Positions 42,916 to 51,473 of a DNA stretch of 64,000 nucleotides are shown here, piece by piece. The stretch is from Bradyrhizobium sp. AZCC 1693. GTDB taxonomy: Bacteria > Pseudomonadota > Alphaproteobacteria > Rhizobiales > Xanthobacteraceae. The notes under the pieces are model-generated. The model searched no databases and had not been told where the DNA came from. It worked only from the letters and a program-made list of their open reading frames with translations. The stretch's first letter is position 1. Each line of letters begins with the position of its first letter. Location of the stretch: assembly GCF_036924745.1 (NCBI RefSeq), contig NZ_JAZHSD010000001.1, positions 744,001 through 808,000 on the forward strand, written 5' to 3'. The position numbers and the translations under genes are program-made.

Positions 42916-43152
42916 GACGTTATTTTCTCCATTACTGAGCGGAGTATATCGCAGGATTTGGTTGGGTTAGCTCCGTCTCTGCCACAAGGACGCCTGGCCT
43001 CCCTGCGAGCCGACATGGGGCCAAAAAAAATTTCACTGACGCGGGGCGCGCCGGTTCCGTTTTAGGTGACGGTAGAATTGCGAGGGTAGAACAGGGGAAG
43101 TATTCCACGCGCGCGATCGACATGCGAGCGCGCCAGTTCTGACGGCCCGATG

Positions 43153-44484
43153 CTAGCCTGAGCTCAGTCTCACTCCCGTGGGCAGCGGCATCGCCGTCGC
43201 CCGGCGCCGCCGGGATGCATGCAGCGACATGCCGCCAGCGATGCCCACGCCAAGCACGTACAGCCAGCCTTCGTGGAAATCGAACAGATGCGAATTCAGG
43301 AGTGAGCTGATGACGTTTTGAACGACGACGACGAGCCCGATCCACGCCGCGAGCGTCCGTCCGGTGAACAGCAGGAGATGGTTGAGCCACATGGCGTAGA
43401 GCAGCATGACGCCGAGCAGCCCCCACTGCACCGCGACGGCAAGCGTCTGGTTGTGCGGGTTGCTGACCATCTCGGCCTCCAGCCCGGTTTGGCCTACCGC
43501 ATCGCGCTCGAATTGCGCCTTGATCGAGCCGGTGCCGTGGCCGAGCAATGGGGCCTCGGCAACGAACTTGATCGACTTGCGCCAGTAGGTCAGCCGTTGC
43601 GCCGTCGATGCGATTCCGCTGATGTCGCGCGCCTGATATTCGACGCCGATGTCGCCGATGCGCTGGCGCAGATAGGGGGAGTGCGTCCAGATCAGCGAAC
43701 CGGCGACGATCGCGCCTGCGAGCAGTGCGAGCATCGGACGCCGGCCGAGATAACGCGAGGCAAACAATACCAGCAGAATCGCCATGTAGATCAGCGCGGT
43801 CCGGGCCAGCGCCACGAACAGCATGTTGGCGATGAAGGCCAACGCCAATGCGAGATAGCCGGCGGCCAGCTTCCATTTTCCCCAGCGCCACGCGATCAGC
43901 GCCGGCAGGGCCAGCGCGAACGCGCAGAGCGCGAATTCCTGGCTCTGGTCGATATAGTTCTTGACAGGGACGCCGGCGGAGACGGTGTGCGCGAGCTTCA
44001 GGCCGGGGACGAACAGCACGATCCAGGACAGGAACATCAACAGCGTGCACGAAGCGAGGAAGGCGATCAAAACCCAGGCGCCGCGTTGGGTTTGCTGGAA
44101 GTGGTAGAGAAGGAACGGGATCAGCAGCAGCTTCGCCACCGGCTTGATCCCGTGCAGCCGCACCGCCCAGGGGCCGTCCACCCACAGGGTGCCAAGGACG
44201 GCAAGCGCCAGCAACAGGAGCGGCAAGACGCAGGCCGGATGGCCCAGATCGCGCCCGAACGCCTCCCAATCGATGATGGGAGCGACAACGATCACCCAAA
44301 GCCCGACCAGGATGGAGGTCGCCGAGGTCGACCATGGCAGCGAGGCCGCCATCATCACGGCAAGGCCGTCAACGGCCAGCAGCCAGGTCGCCGAGCGGCG
44401 CCAACTGTGGAACCGATCAAGCCAATGCGAAAGTCTCGGTGAAAGTCTCGTGGGTGCGTGCATTGCGCCGGATTCGACCGTCAT
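43153..44484 (-). CDS. O-antigen ligase / Wzy-like polymerase family membrane protein
   Basis: A 443-residue protein with about ten to twelve hydrophobic segments. The family's large extracytoplasmic loop contains ARDISGIASTAQRLTYWRKSIKFVAEAPLLGHGTGSIKAQFER, followed by NPHNQTLAVAVQWG, the conserved H and N motif of WaaL/Wzy-type proteins. It would attach or polymerise a lipid-linked sugar repeat at the periplasmic face. It ends the minus-strand export operon, 47 bases after the glycosyltransferase gene. A 9-bp tandem repeat (GATATCCCT) lies just before its start. Confidence 0.88.
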   Translation of the reverse strand: MTVESGAMHAPTRLSPRLSHWLDRFHSWRRSATWLLAVDGLAVMMAASLPWSTSATSILVGLWVIVVAPIIDWEAFGRDLGHPACVLPLLLLALAVLGTLWVDGPWAVRLHGIKPVAKLLLIPFLLYHFQQTQRGAWVLIAFLASCTLLMFLSWIVLFVPGLKLAHTVSAGVPVKNYIDQSQEFALCAFALALPALIAWRWGKWKLAAGYLALALAFIANMLFVALARTALIYMAILLVLFASRYLGRRPMLALLAGAIVAGSLIWTHSPYLRQRIGDIGVEYQARDISGIASTAQRLTYWRKSIKFVAEAPLLGHGTGSIKAQFERDAVGQTGLEAEMVSNPHNQTLAVAVQWGLLGVMLLYAMWLNHLLLFTGRTLAAWIGLVVVVQNVISSLLNSHLFDFHEGWLYVLGVGIAGGMSLHASRRRRATAMPLPTGVRLSSG

Positions 44485-44494
44485 ATGCTGTTAT

Positions 44495-44525
44495 CCCGGA
44501 TATCCCTGATATCCCTGATATCCCG
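44495..44525. repeat. three tandem GATATCCCT units
   Basis: GGATATCCCTGATATCCCTGATATCCC: a nine-base unit repeated three times in the short gap between the glycosyltransferase stop and the ligase start. The copy number may vary between strains. Confidence 0.75.
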
Positions 44526-44531
44526 GCGCGC

Positions 44532-45953
44532 TTAGGTGCCGTGCGCGGCGAGGCCGTCAAAGGCCGGTGCTGCGGCAACCGGAACCTGGACAAGGCGGTC
44601 GGTGGACTTGCCATGGGCAAGAAGGTCGCGTGCCTGGGTTTCGTGGCCGAAACGCGTGGCGAGCTCTGCGCGCTGTCCTCGGATCTTCTCGCGCCATTCC
44701 TCCTGCCGCGACAACACCCGTGTCACCGAAGCGCAGATCGACTCGGTCGAGAACGGGTCGAAATAATCGGCGAGTTCTCCGGCTACCTCGTGGAATACCG
44801 CGATGTCAGAGCAGAGCACCGGTGTATTGGCGGCAAATGCCTCGATGATCGGAACGCCAAAGCCTTCGGCGAAACTCGGCATGATCAGGCCGTCGGCGCC
44901 GGCGATCAGCGCGATCTTTTCATGTTCTTCGACATAGCCGGTGAAGTGGACGTTCGGCGGCAGGTTGCGCATCTGGCCGATGGCGCCGGCTTGTCCGATC
45001 ACGATGAGATCGGCCTGCGGCAGACGGCGGAAGGCGCGGATGACCGCGGTGAGGTTCTTGCGCGGTTCGTTCGAGACGATGACGACAAATCCGGGCTGGG
45101 CGGAGCGCGCCGTCGGCACAGCTCCGTGCTGCACCTCCGGCAGGTCGAAGCGGGTGCGCGGGTAGACCACCCGCGCCGGCAGATGCGCGAACTGCGGAAG
45201 CAGGGCGCGGAAGCGGTTCATGCTGTAGTTCGATACGAAGGCCAGTTCGTCGGCCTGCTGCAGGCTGGTGAAGAGTCGCGACAGGAACAGGCGCGTCGCG
45301 ACATCGCTCAGCTTCAGATCGGTAATCGGCAGCAGGTCATGCACCACGCAGATGACCTTGGTGTCGGGGCCGCGCTGGATCGCGGCCCGGGTCGGCGTAT
45401 CGATCAGAACGACGTCGTAGCCGCGGGCGTCGACCCGGGGCGGCGGCAGCCGGGTCAGGGCAGAGGCATCCTGATAGCAGTAAAATCCGGGCTCCAGCAT
45501 GAAGTTGCGGAACAATTCGAGATGACGCAGGTCAGTCGGGACATATTCCAGATCAGCTGTCCTGTTTTCGATCAGTTTGATCCGCATCGGCAGCAGACCC
45601 ATGGCGCGCAGGAACGAGACCAACACTTCCCATGAGGCGGCGGCGCGGAGCTTGTGACCGATCCAGTCGGCGGTCCTGCGCAATGCGCCACGCGCGCTTG
45701 GCGCATTCATGTCGGATTCGTCGAGGAAACGGTAAAGCGCGAGCAGCTCGATCAGACGTGAATCGCGAGGCAGCAGCGGCGTCTGCTGCTGACGGCGGCG
45801 CATTTTGCGATAGCGCCGCGAGGTCTCCACCACGAGCGTGAGGTTGTGGCCTTCGGCTGCAAGCGAGCGGATCAGCTCACGCGTGAAGTGAAAGATGCCG
45901 CGTTTGTGGTTCGGCTCGCCGAGCGCTTCACTGACGACAAGGATCTTCTTCAT
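44532..45953 (-). CDS. glycosyltransferase (GT4-like)
   Basis: A 473-residue GT-B fold glycosyltransferase. The N-terminal KKILVVSEALGEPNHKRGIFHFTRELI is followed by the donor-binding half, with VVIVSNEPRKNLTAVIRAFRRLP and LIVIGQAGAIGQ. The donor site has GLIMPSFAEGFGVPIIEAFAANTPVLCSDIAVFHEVAGE, the ExFGxxxxE motif. It acts on the cytoplasmic face, adding a sugar to a lipid-linked or growing chain. The gene overlaps the upstream ABC ATPase gene by four bases, so the two are coupled. Confidence 0.9.
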   Translation of the reverse strand: MKKILVVSEALGEPNHKRGIFHFTRELIRSLAAEGHNLTLVVETSRRYRKMRRRQQQTPLLPRDSRLIELLALYRFLDESDMNAPSARGALRRTADWIGHKLRAAASWEVLVSFLRAMGLLPMRIKLIENRTADLEYVPTDLRHLELFRNFMLEPGFYCYQDASALTRLPPPRVDARGYDVVLIDTPTRAAIQRGPDTKVICVVHDLLPITDLKLSDVATRLFLSRLFTSLQQADELAFVSNYSMNRFRALLPQFAHLPARVVYPRTRFDLPEVQHGAVPTARSAQPGFVVIVSNEPRKNLTAVIRAFRRLPQADLIVIGQAGAIGQMRNLPPNVHFTGYVEEHEKIALIAGADGLIMPSFAEGFGVPIIEAFAANTPVLCSDIAVFHEVAGELADYFDPFSTESICASVTRVLSRQEEWREKIRGQRAELATRFGHETQARDLLAHGKSTDRLVQVPVAAAPAFDGLAAHGT

Positions 45954-46690
45954 GCGCGCTTCTCTCGCAGGCTGAGTTGATGTGCGGCCGGTGCGTCGAC
46001 ATGGATCGTGCTGGCGATGCGGCCGTGGTCGAGGTTGATGATGGTGTTGCAGGTGCGGCGCAACAGCGGCTGGTCATGGGAGGCGATGATCACGATCGCA
46101 GCGCTCTCGACCAGCTTGAGCAGGCGCTTTTCCGCCTTTGCCGAAAAATTCTCGTCGACCACGCTCAACCATTCGTCGAGCAGCAGGATGTCGGCGGGGA
46201 AGGCGGTCGCGGTGGCAAACAGCACGCGCATCAGCATGCCTGAGGAGAACATGCGCAACGGCAGGCGTTGCATACGCGGTTCGAGCTCGGTGAATGCCCA
46301 TATCTCGTCGATGATCGCTTGCGTCGGCTTTTGGCCACTGATCCGCAGCAGCAGGCTGATATTGTCAGCGGCGACGAAATCGAGATTGGCGCCGGCGTTG
46401 AGGCCGAGAAGCGGCACGATATTGCCCGATATCGCGACGTTGCCACGGGTGGCCGGAAACACGCCGGCAATCAGCCGCAGCAGCGTCGATTTGCCGGAAC
46501 CGTTGGGCCCGGCAAGGCCGATGCGCGCGCCGGCGGCGGCTTCCATCGAGACGTCGTCGATCGCGCGGATCATCCGCATCTCGCCGGGCTCGCGGATCAG
46601 ACGCCCGATCAGCCGGCGCTTGAGCGAGAAATCGTATGCGCCATAGAGCGGATAGTCGAGGCAGACGTTGCGAAGGCTGATTCTTGCCAT
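45950..46690 (-). CDS. polysaccharide ABC exporter ATPase (Wzt/KpsT type)
   Basis: A 246-residue ATPase. Walker A is GPNGSGKST, Walker B is ADILLLDEW and the switch histidine is in IIASHDQPLL. The signature is the FSSGM variant typical of capsule and O-antigen exporters. It lacks the C-terminal carbohydrate-binding domain of Wzt, so it resembles KpsT. It partners the permease fused to the glycosyltransferase encoded three bases upstream, and powers translocation of the glycan across the inner membrane. Confidence 0.92.
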   Translation of the reverse strand: MARISLRNVCLDYPLYGAYDFSLKRRLIGRLIREPGEMRMIRAIDDVSMEAAAGARIGLAGPNGSGKSTLLRLIAGVFPATRGNVAISGNIVPLLGLNAGANLDFVAADNISLLLRISGQKPTQAIIDEIWAFTELEPRMQRLPLRMFSSGMLMRVLFATATAFPADILLLDEWLSVVDENFSAKAEKRLLKLVESAAIVIIASHDQPLLRRTCNTIINLDHGRIASTIHVDAPAAHQLSLREKRA

Positions 46691-46693
46691 GCG

Positions 46694-48622
46694 TCAGATC
46701 CAGAATGCGGCCTTGCGCAGATGGCTAACGGCCACCGCGCTCGCCACCGCGAGGATTGCCAGGCACGTCAGCGCATAGATGACGCTTCCGATCGCGACGT
46801 GACCGGTGGCCAGCGGCTCACGCCAGATCGCGAACAGATGCGTCAGGGGATTGAGGCGCAGCACCGTCGAGCCGCGGTTGATCATCTCCGGGGTCCAGAT
46901 GATCGGCGAAGACAGGAACGCCAGCGTCAGCGACGATTCGACGATCGGCTTGATGTCGCGGAAGCGCGTCGCCAGTGCGCCGAGAACGAGACTGAGGCCA
47001 ATAGTGCAGAGGACGAAGAGCGCCAGGCCGGGTACCGCAGCCAGCGCGCCGCTTGGATCAGACGGCGTCAGCGCCAGCCAGAGCACCAGCGGCACACAGG
47101 CATTGTGGAGCGCGAACAGCGCCTGCCGGAACGTACACTGCAACAGAAAGATCAGCGGCGGCAGCGCGCGATCCTTGATCAGGCTGGCCGAGTTCTGCAG
47201 CGCCGTGGTGGCGTCGAGCACGACGCCGTTGAGGAAGGTCCATGCCGTGAGGCTGAGCGCGAGCATGGGCAGGCGCGCGACCGCGCTGTCGTTGGAGAGA
47301 TGGCCGATCACCGACCCCAGTACGGCGACCATGATGGCCATCTGGAACGACATCCAGAAGGGTCCAAGGAGGGAGCGGACGTAGCGGTGACGCATGTCGG
47401 ACCAGGCAAGCGCCGCCGCAATCCGTATCGCGCTAAGGAGATCGGTCGCCTCGGGTCGCGGCGCGGGGGCTGGTACGCGTGCGACCTTTGCGGCGATGAC
47501 CTGGCGATACACCGTCTCAACTCCCTCCTTGAAGGCTGTGGTGGAATATTTCGTGATGGCGCGTTGGCGCGCAGCCAGGCCCATCCGCTGACGCCGTTCG
47601 GGATCGGCGATCAGCGTGTTGATGGCGTCGCCGAGCTTTCGGGCGTCGCCCGGCGGCACGGTGATGGCCTCGATCCCGTCGCGCGCCACGTGCGGAACGC
47701 CGGTATCGAGCGCGGTGTTGACGATGGGACGGCCCGCCGCCATCGCCTCGAGCTGAACCAGGCCGAACGTCTCCGCGCTGGTTACCGACGGCATCACGAA
47801 CACATCGGCGATCGACATCAGCTTGACGCGTTCGCTCTCCGGAACGGAGCCGAGCAGGCGAACGCGATCCTGAACGCCGAGGCTCTCGATCAGTTGCTCG
47901 AGCCGTTCCCGTTCGCGGCCTTCACCGACGATCCAGACCTCAAACGACTGGCCAACGGCGGCGCGGACCAGCACATCAAAGCCCTTGTAGGGGACGAGAC
48001 GGCCGCAGGCGAGGACCAGCCGTCCGCGCGTGTTGACGCGGTCGTGCCATGGCGTCGCCCGGTGATATTTCGCGACATCCACGCCGAATGGAACGGTGTG
48101 GCATTTGCCTGCGAACTCGCGGAGCAGGGGCGTATTCTCGACGAGGGCTGTGTCGGACACGATGATCGCATCCGCCCGCCGCAGCGTTCGCCGCATCAAA
48201 GGCTCCACGAAGGGCCGCAACGCGGCGTGTGAAACGATGTCCGCATGCCAGTGGACGACCAGCGGCCGGTTGCGGCCAAGTCCGAATGCGAACACGAGGT
48301 CGGCGAGCGGGAAGGGCGCATGCAGCGCGAGCAGATCGTGCTCGGCGATCCGGCGCCACAATCGCAACGGATAGGTCGGCGCTGCCGGCAGCGACAGCAC
48401 ATCTCCGAACGAGCGCACCCGTTCCACCGCGACGTCGTTGACGACGATCTGGCTGCTCCCGCCGCCGCTGGAACAGACCAGGACACCAGCCGAGAAGATA
48501 TCCTTCAGGCCCGCGCAGACGTCGCGGATCACTGAAAGCGTCCCGCCGAACAAATCGGGGTAGTAGACCTTGAAGATGTGAAGCACCGACGGACGCCGGG
48601 CGGACTGGTTTGCGGGGATCAT
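46694..48622 (-). CDS. fusion of GT4 glycosyltransferase and ABC-2 type export permease
   Basis: A 642-residue two-part protein. Residues 1-380 are a GT4 glycosyltransferase: a hydrophobic-tailed N-terminus (SVLHIFKVYYPDLFGGTLSVIRDVC), VLACGRLVPYKGFDVLVRAA, and FVMPSVTSAETFGLVQLEAMAAGRPIV. Residues about 395-642 form an ABC-2 permease with WSDMRHRYVRSLLGPFWMSFQMAIMVAVLGSVIGH and the NPLTHLFAIWREPL end, containing six hydrophobic segments. Exporters of this type normally have a separate permease (Wzm/KpsM). Its downstream partner ATPase follows after three bases. Confidence 0.9.
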   Translation of the reverse strand: MIPANQSARRPSVLHIFKVYYPDLFGGTLSVIRDVCAGLKDIFSAGVLVCSSGGGSSQIVVNDVAVERVRSFGDVLSLPAAPTYPLRLWRRIAEHDLLALHAPFPLADLVFAFGLGRNRPLVVHWHADIVSHAALRPFVEPLMRRTLRRADAIIVSDTALVENTPLLREFAGKCHTVPFGVDVAKYHRATPWHDRVNTRGRLVLACGRLVPYKGFDVLVRAAVGQSFEVWIVGEGRERERLEQLIESLGVQDRVRLLGSVPESERVKLMSIADVFVMPSVTSAETFGLVQLEAMAAGRPIVNTALDTGVPHVARDGIEAITVPPGDARKLGDAINTLIADPERRQRMGLAARQRAITKYSTTAFKEGVETVYRQVIAAKVARVPAPAPRPEATDLLSAIRIAAALAWSDMRHRYVRSLLGPFWMSFQMAIMVAVLGSVIGHLSNDSAVARLPMLALSLTAWTFLNGVVLDATTALQNSASLIKDRALPPLIFLLQCTFRQALFALHNACVPLVLWLALTPSDPSGALAAVPGLALFVLCTIGLSLVLGALATRFRDIKPIVESSLTLAFLSSPIIWTPEMINRGSTVLRLNPLTHLFAIWREPLATGHVAIGSVIYALTCLAILAVASAVAVSHLRKAAFWI

Positions 48623-48628
48623 GGACTG

Positions 48629-49078
48629 CTATGAGTTCCGAGTTTGCGCTTCGCAGGTTTGCTCTTCGCAGTGGCGTTCGACCCGCCTGTTCAGGAATTT
48701 TCGAATCGCGGGGATGTTGAACTCGATCTTTTCGGGCCGCGTTGGGTATGAGGGCGCACGTGTCTTGCGCTCGACCACCACCCGCTTGCCTTCGTGCGGC
48801 GTCAGGACGATGGCGATGGATGTCGCGTCCGCGTTCGCTCTCAGCGCGCCATGCACGCGGCCGGCATATTCGCCGGCGCGCAAGACGTCTAAACCGAAGG
48901 CAAGCAGCCGGCCGTAAACGTAGAGCGTGAGCAGATCGGTTTCGTCGAAGGTGCGGGGAGAGCCGGGGACAGCGCCCGGCAGGCAGGGATAACCGCCGGT
49001 AGCGATCGTCAGGATGAAGTCGTCATAGGGGACGTCCGCCGTCCTGCACGCATCCGCCAGCCACAAGTCGAAGCGCAT
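48629..49078 (-). CDS. hypothetical protein heading the polysaccharide operon
   Basis: A 149-residue cytoplasmic product starting MRFDLWLADACRTADVPYDDF. It has DETDLLTLYVYGRLLAFGLDVLRAGEYAGRVHGALRANADATSIA and ends in a basic, partly repetitive tail. Its stop lies six bases before the GT-permease start, so it is probably cotranscribed. I recognise no family. The last 15 residues (ERHCEEQTCEAQTRNS) are cysteine- and glutamate-rich and may derive from an intergenic repeat. Confidence 0.65.
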   Translation of the reverse strand: MRFDLWLADACRTADVPYDDFILTIATGGYPCLPGAVPGSPRTFDETDLLTLYVYGRLLAFGLDVLRAGEYAGRVHGALRANADATSIAIVLTPHEGKRVVVERKTRAPSYPTRPEKIEFNIPAIRKFLNRRVERHCEEQTCEAQTRNS

Positions 49079-49264
49079 GGAATTATACCAATCGTCAGCG
49101 GGCGAGCAGTGCGACGACGAACGGCGCCGCCAGTCCGGCGAGGAAGACCACGGCGCGCAGCAGCGCCGGCAGCATTGGTGCGATGGCTGCGCGCCCGTCC
49201 AAGGCATTTCTGGTGGAAGCAGCGGAAACTCGGACCGAGAGGCGAGACATGCGTCGATTTCCCC

Positions 49265-49345
49265 GTGGTTGATGTTTCCCTAATATGTGGGAAAAATTCA
49301 CACGTCAATCCTAATCGACAAAAAAGTGGGATTGTATCCCACGCC
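49265..49345. promoter_or_regulatory. two GGGA-type inverted repeats upstream of the DUF6502 gene
   Basis: TTTCCCTAATATGTGGGAAA (about 49265-49284) and GTGGGATTGTATCCCAC (49326-49342). Both have TCCC/GGGA arms around an A/T centre and lie 60 bases apart, the second about 25 bases before the ATG. They look like operator sites for one dimeric regulator. Confidence 0.55.
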
Positions 49346-49366
49346 GAAAGCCGGTACGATTTCACC

Positions 49367-50239
49367 ATGAACGCCAAGTCCCGGGATCCGAAGCCGGCCT
49401 CGCACCAGCCGAACGCCGCGGCGAAGCTGCATGCGCCGCTGGCGCGGCTGTTGCGTCCGCTGGTCCGGCTTTGCATACGCAGCGGCATGACATTTCCGGC
49501 ACTGGCGCAGTTGTTGCGCGAACTCTTTGTCAACGTCGCCGAGCACGACTTCGCGCTGGAGGGCAAAGAGCAGACCGACAGCCGCGTCAGCCTGCTCACC
49601 GGCATCCACCGCAAGGAGGTGGCGCGGCTGCGCGGCGCCGGCGCGCCGGTCCATGAGGCGCCGGCCACGCTGTCACGCACCAGCGCGATCATCGCGCGCT
49701 GGCTCGCCGCGCCGGAATTCACCGATGCGAAAGGCGAGCCGCTGCCGCTGCCGCGCACGGCCGACGACGATGCGCCATCGTTCGAGCAACTGGTCGAGTC
49801 GATCACCAAAGACGTGCGCCCGCGCGCGGTGCTCGACGAATGGCTGGACCGCAAGCTCGTCGTCATCAATGACGATGACGAGATCGTGCTGATCGACACC
49901 GGCTTCGTCCCGCGCGGCGACGACGATCGCAAATGGCACTATCTCGGCCGAAACCTGCATGATCATGTCGCAGCCGCCGCGGAGAACGTTTCCGGTCCGG
50001 CGCCGCGCTTCCTGGAGCGCGCGGTGCACTACGACGGTTTGTCGCCGAAACTGGCGAAGCGGCTGGAGGCGCGTTCGCGCGAGCTTGCGATGGAGGCATT
50101 GAAGGTCGCGAACCGCGAAGCCAACCGCGCGCTCGCCAAGGACAAGGGCGGCAACAGCCGGTGGAATTTCGGCGTCTACGTCTTTCACGAAGACCTCGAC
50201 GGCCCCTCCGATGACGGCAGCGAAGGCGGCCTGTCATGA
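49367..50239 (+). CDS. DUF6502 family protein
   Basis: A 290-residue protein. The N-terminal part has HAPLARLLRPLVRLCIRSGMTFPALAQLLRELFVNVAEHDF, a helix-turn-helix-like segment. EQTDSRVSLLTGIHRKEVARLR follows, and the middle has RTSAIIARWLAAPEF. These are the family's features, and DNA binding is plausible. The ATG at 49367 lies just after two inverted repeats. Its stop overlaps the start of the DUF5666 gene (ATGA), a pairing that recurs in other proteobacteria to my knowledge. Confidence 0.85.
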   Translation: MNAKSRDPKPASHQPNAAAKLHAPLARLLRPLVRLCIRSGMTFPALAQLLRELFVNVAEHDFALEGKEQTDSRVSLLTGIHRKEVARLRGAGAPVHEAPATLSRTSAIIARWLAAPEFTDAKGEPLPLPRTADDDAPSFEQLVESITKDVRPRAVLDEWLDRKLVVINDDDEIVLIDTGFVPRGDDDRKWHYLGRNLHDHVAAAAENVSGPAPRFLERAVHYDGLSPKLAKRLEARSRELAMEALKVANREANRALAKDKGGNSRWNFGVYVFHEDLDGPSDDGSEGGLS

Positions 50240-51393
50240 CAAAGCCTCCGATCATCTCGCGTCGCTTGCTGCTGGCGGGATTTTGGCTCGCCGGGACCTC
50301 CTCGTTGTGGGCGCAGGTCAGGCGCGGCAACGATCAAGGCATCGGCGGAACCGGGATTTCGCGCGGCGATGATCACGGCATCGGCGGCACCGGCATCGTC
50401 GGCGTCATCCAGCGCTTCGGCAGCATCTTCGTCAACGGCGAACGCATCGGCTACGCGTCTGACGTGCCGGTGCGTATCGACGGCGAGGCTGCGTCGGTGA
50501 AGGCGCTGCGGATCGGGCATGTCGCGCGCGTGGTGGCGCAGCGCCAGGCCAACGGCACGCTGACCACCAACCGCATCGACGCGGTCAGCGAGGTCGTGGG
50601 GCCGATCGAAGGCGTCAAGGGCGGCGAGATGACCGTCCTCGGCCAGAAGGTCGCGTGGACCGGCCGTGAAAACTGGCGCGTCGGCACGCAGGTGGCGGTC
50701 TCGGGACTGCGGCGCACCGACGGCGTGATCGTCGCAAGCCTGGTCGAGCAGCGTCGCAATGCGACGGCGCGGGTGACAGGGCCGCTCGAACGGGATCGTG
50801 ACGGCCTGCGGATCGGCGGCCTGCGGCTCGATGGCGTCGATGCTGCGCTCGTCGGTCAACGCGTTCAGGCCGAGGGACGCGTCGCACCGGGCGGCAAGCT
50901 GCAGATCTCGCGCGCACGAGCCGACGACCTCTCGGATTTATCCGGCGCCACGCGCCTGTCGATCGAAGCCTATGTGCGGCGCGTCGGCGCCAATCTGCAG
51001 CTCGGTTCGGGTTATGTGGCGCGCGACTCGTCGCGCTTCGAGCCGGGACAGGATACGCGCGTGGTGGTGAATGCCGTCCGCGACGGCTTGCAGGGCATGC
51101 GCGTTGAATCGGTCCAGTCGGTGAGCCACTTCCCGGGATCCTCGATGCAGGGCCCGCGCGCGCCGGATCGTGCGCCCGGCGGAACGCCGGGGCACGGCGG
51201 TGGCGGACACAATGTCCCCGGCGGCAATCGTCCTGATGCGCCCGGCGGGCGCGGCCCCGGTTCTAGCGATCCTCCCGGCGGCGGTCCTGGTGGACCCGGC
51301 GGTGGTTTTGGACCTCCGGGCGGTGGTCCAGGCGGTCCCGGTGGCTTCGGCGGTGGGCCGGGTGGCGGCTTCGGTGGAGGCGGGCGCCGCTGA
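50236..51393 (+). CDS. DUF5666 domain exported protein with Gly-rich tail
   Basis: A 385-residue protein with a signal or Tat-like N-terminus (SRRLLLAGFWLAGTSSLWAQ). GGTGISRGDDHGIGGTGIVGVIQRFGSIFVNGERI starts a series of DUF5666 beta units, with VDAVSEVVGPIEGVKGGEMTVLGQKV as the next. The last 90 residues are Gly/Pro-rich, with GGG runs typical of flexible surface chains. DUF5666 units are OB-like barrels of unknown ligand. It is coupled to the DUF6502 regulator by ATGA overlap. Confidence 0.85.
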   Translation: MTKPPIISRRLLLAGFWLAGTSSLWAQVRRGNDQGIGGTGISRGDDHGIGGTGIVGVIQRFGSIFVNGERIGYASDVPVRIDGEAASVKALRIGHVARVVAQRQANGTLTTNRIDAVSEVVGPIEGVKGGEMTVLGQKVAWTGRENWRVGTQVAVSGLRRTDGVIVASLVEQRRNATARVTGPLERDRDGLRIGGLRLDGVDAALVGQRVQAEGRVAPGGKLQISRARADDLSDLSGATRLSIEAYVRRVGANLQLGSGYVARDSSRFEPGQDTRVVVNAVRDGLQGMRVESVQSVSHFPGSSMQGPRAPDRAPGGTPGHGGGGHNVPGGNRPDAPGGRGPGSSDPPGGGPGGPGGGFGPPGGGPGGPGGFGGGPGGGFGGGGRR

Positions 51394-51473
51394 CGGCCGG
51401 TCTCCGCATCGCGTGGCCGCGGCCGCGCGGGAGGCGCGCCGTGTGTCTTTCTTCAGGTTTTAGGGGTGGGCTC

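Noticed and set aside
46268..48232. 654-codon frame on the plus strand
   Set aside because: Antisense to the ABC ATPase and GT-permease genes, which have clear motifs.
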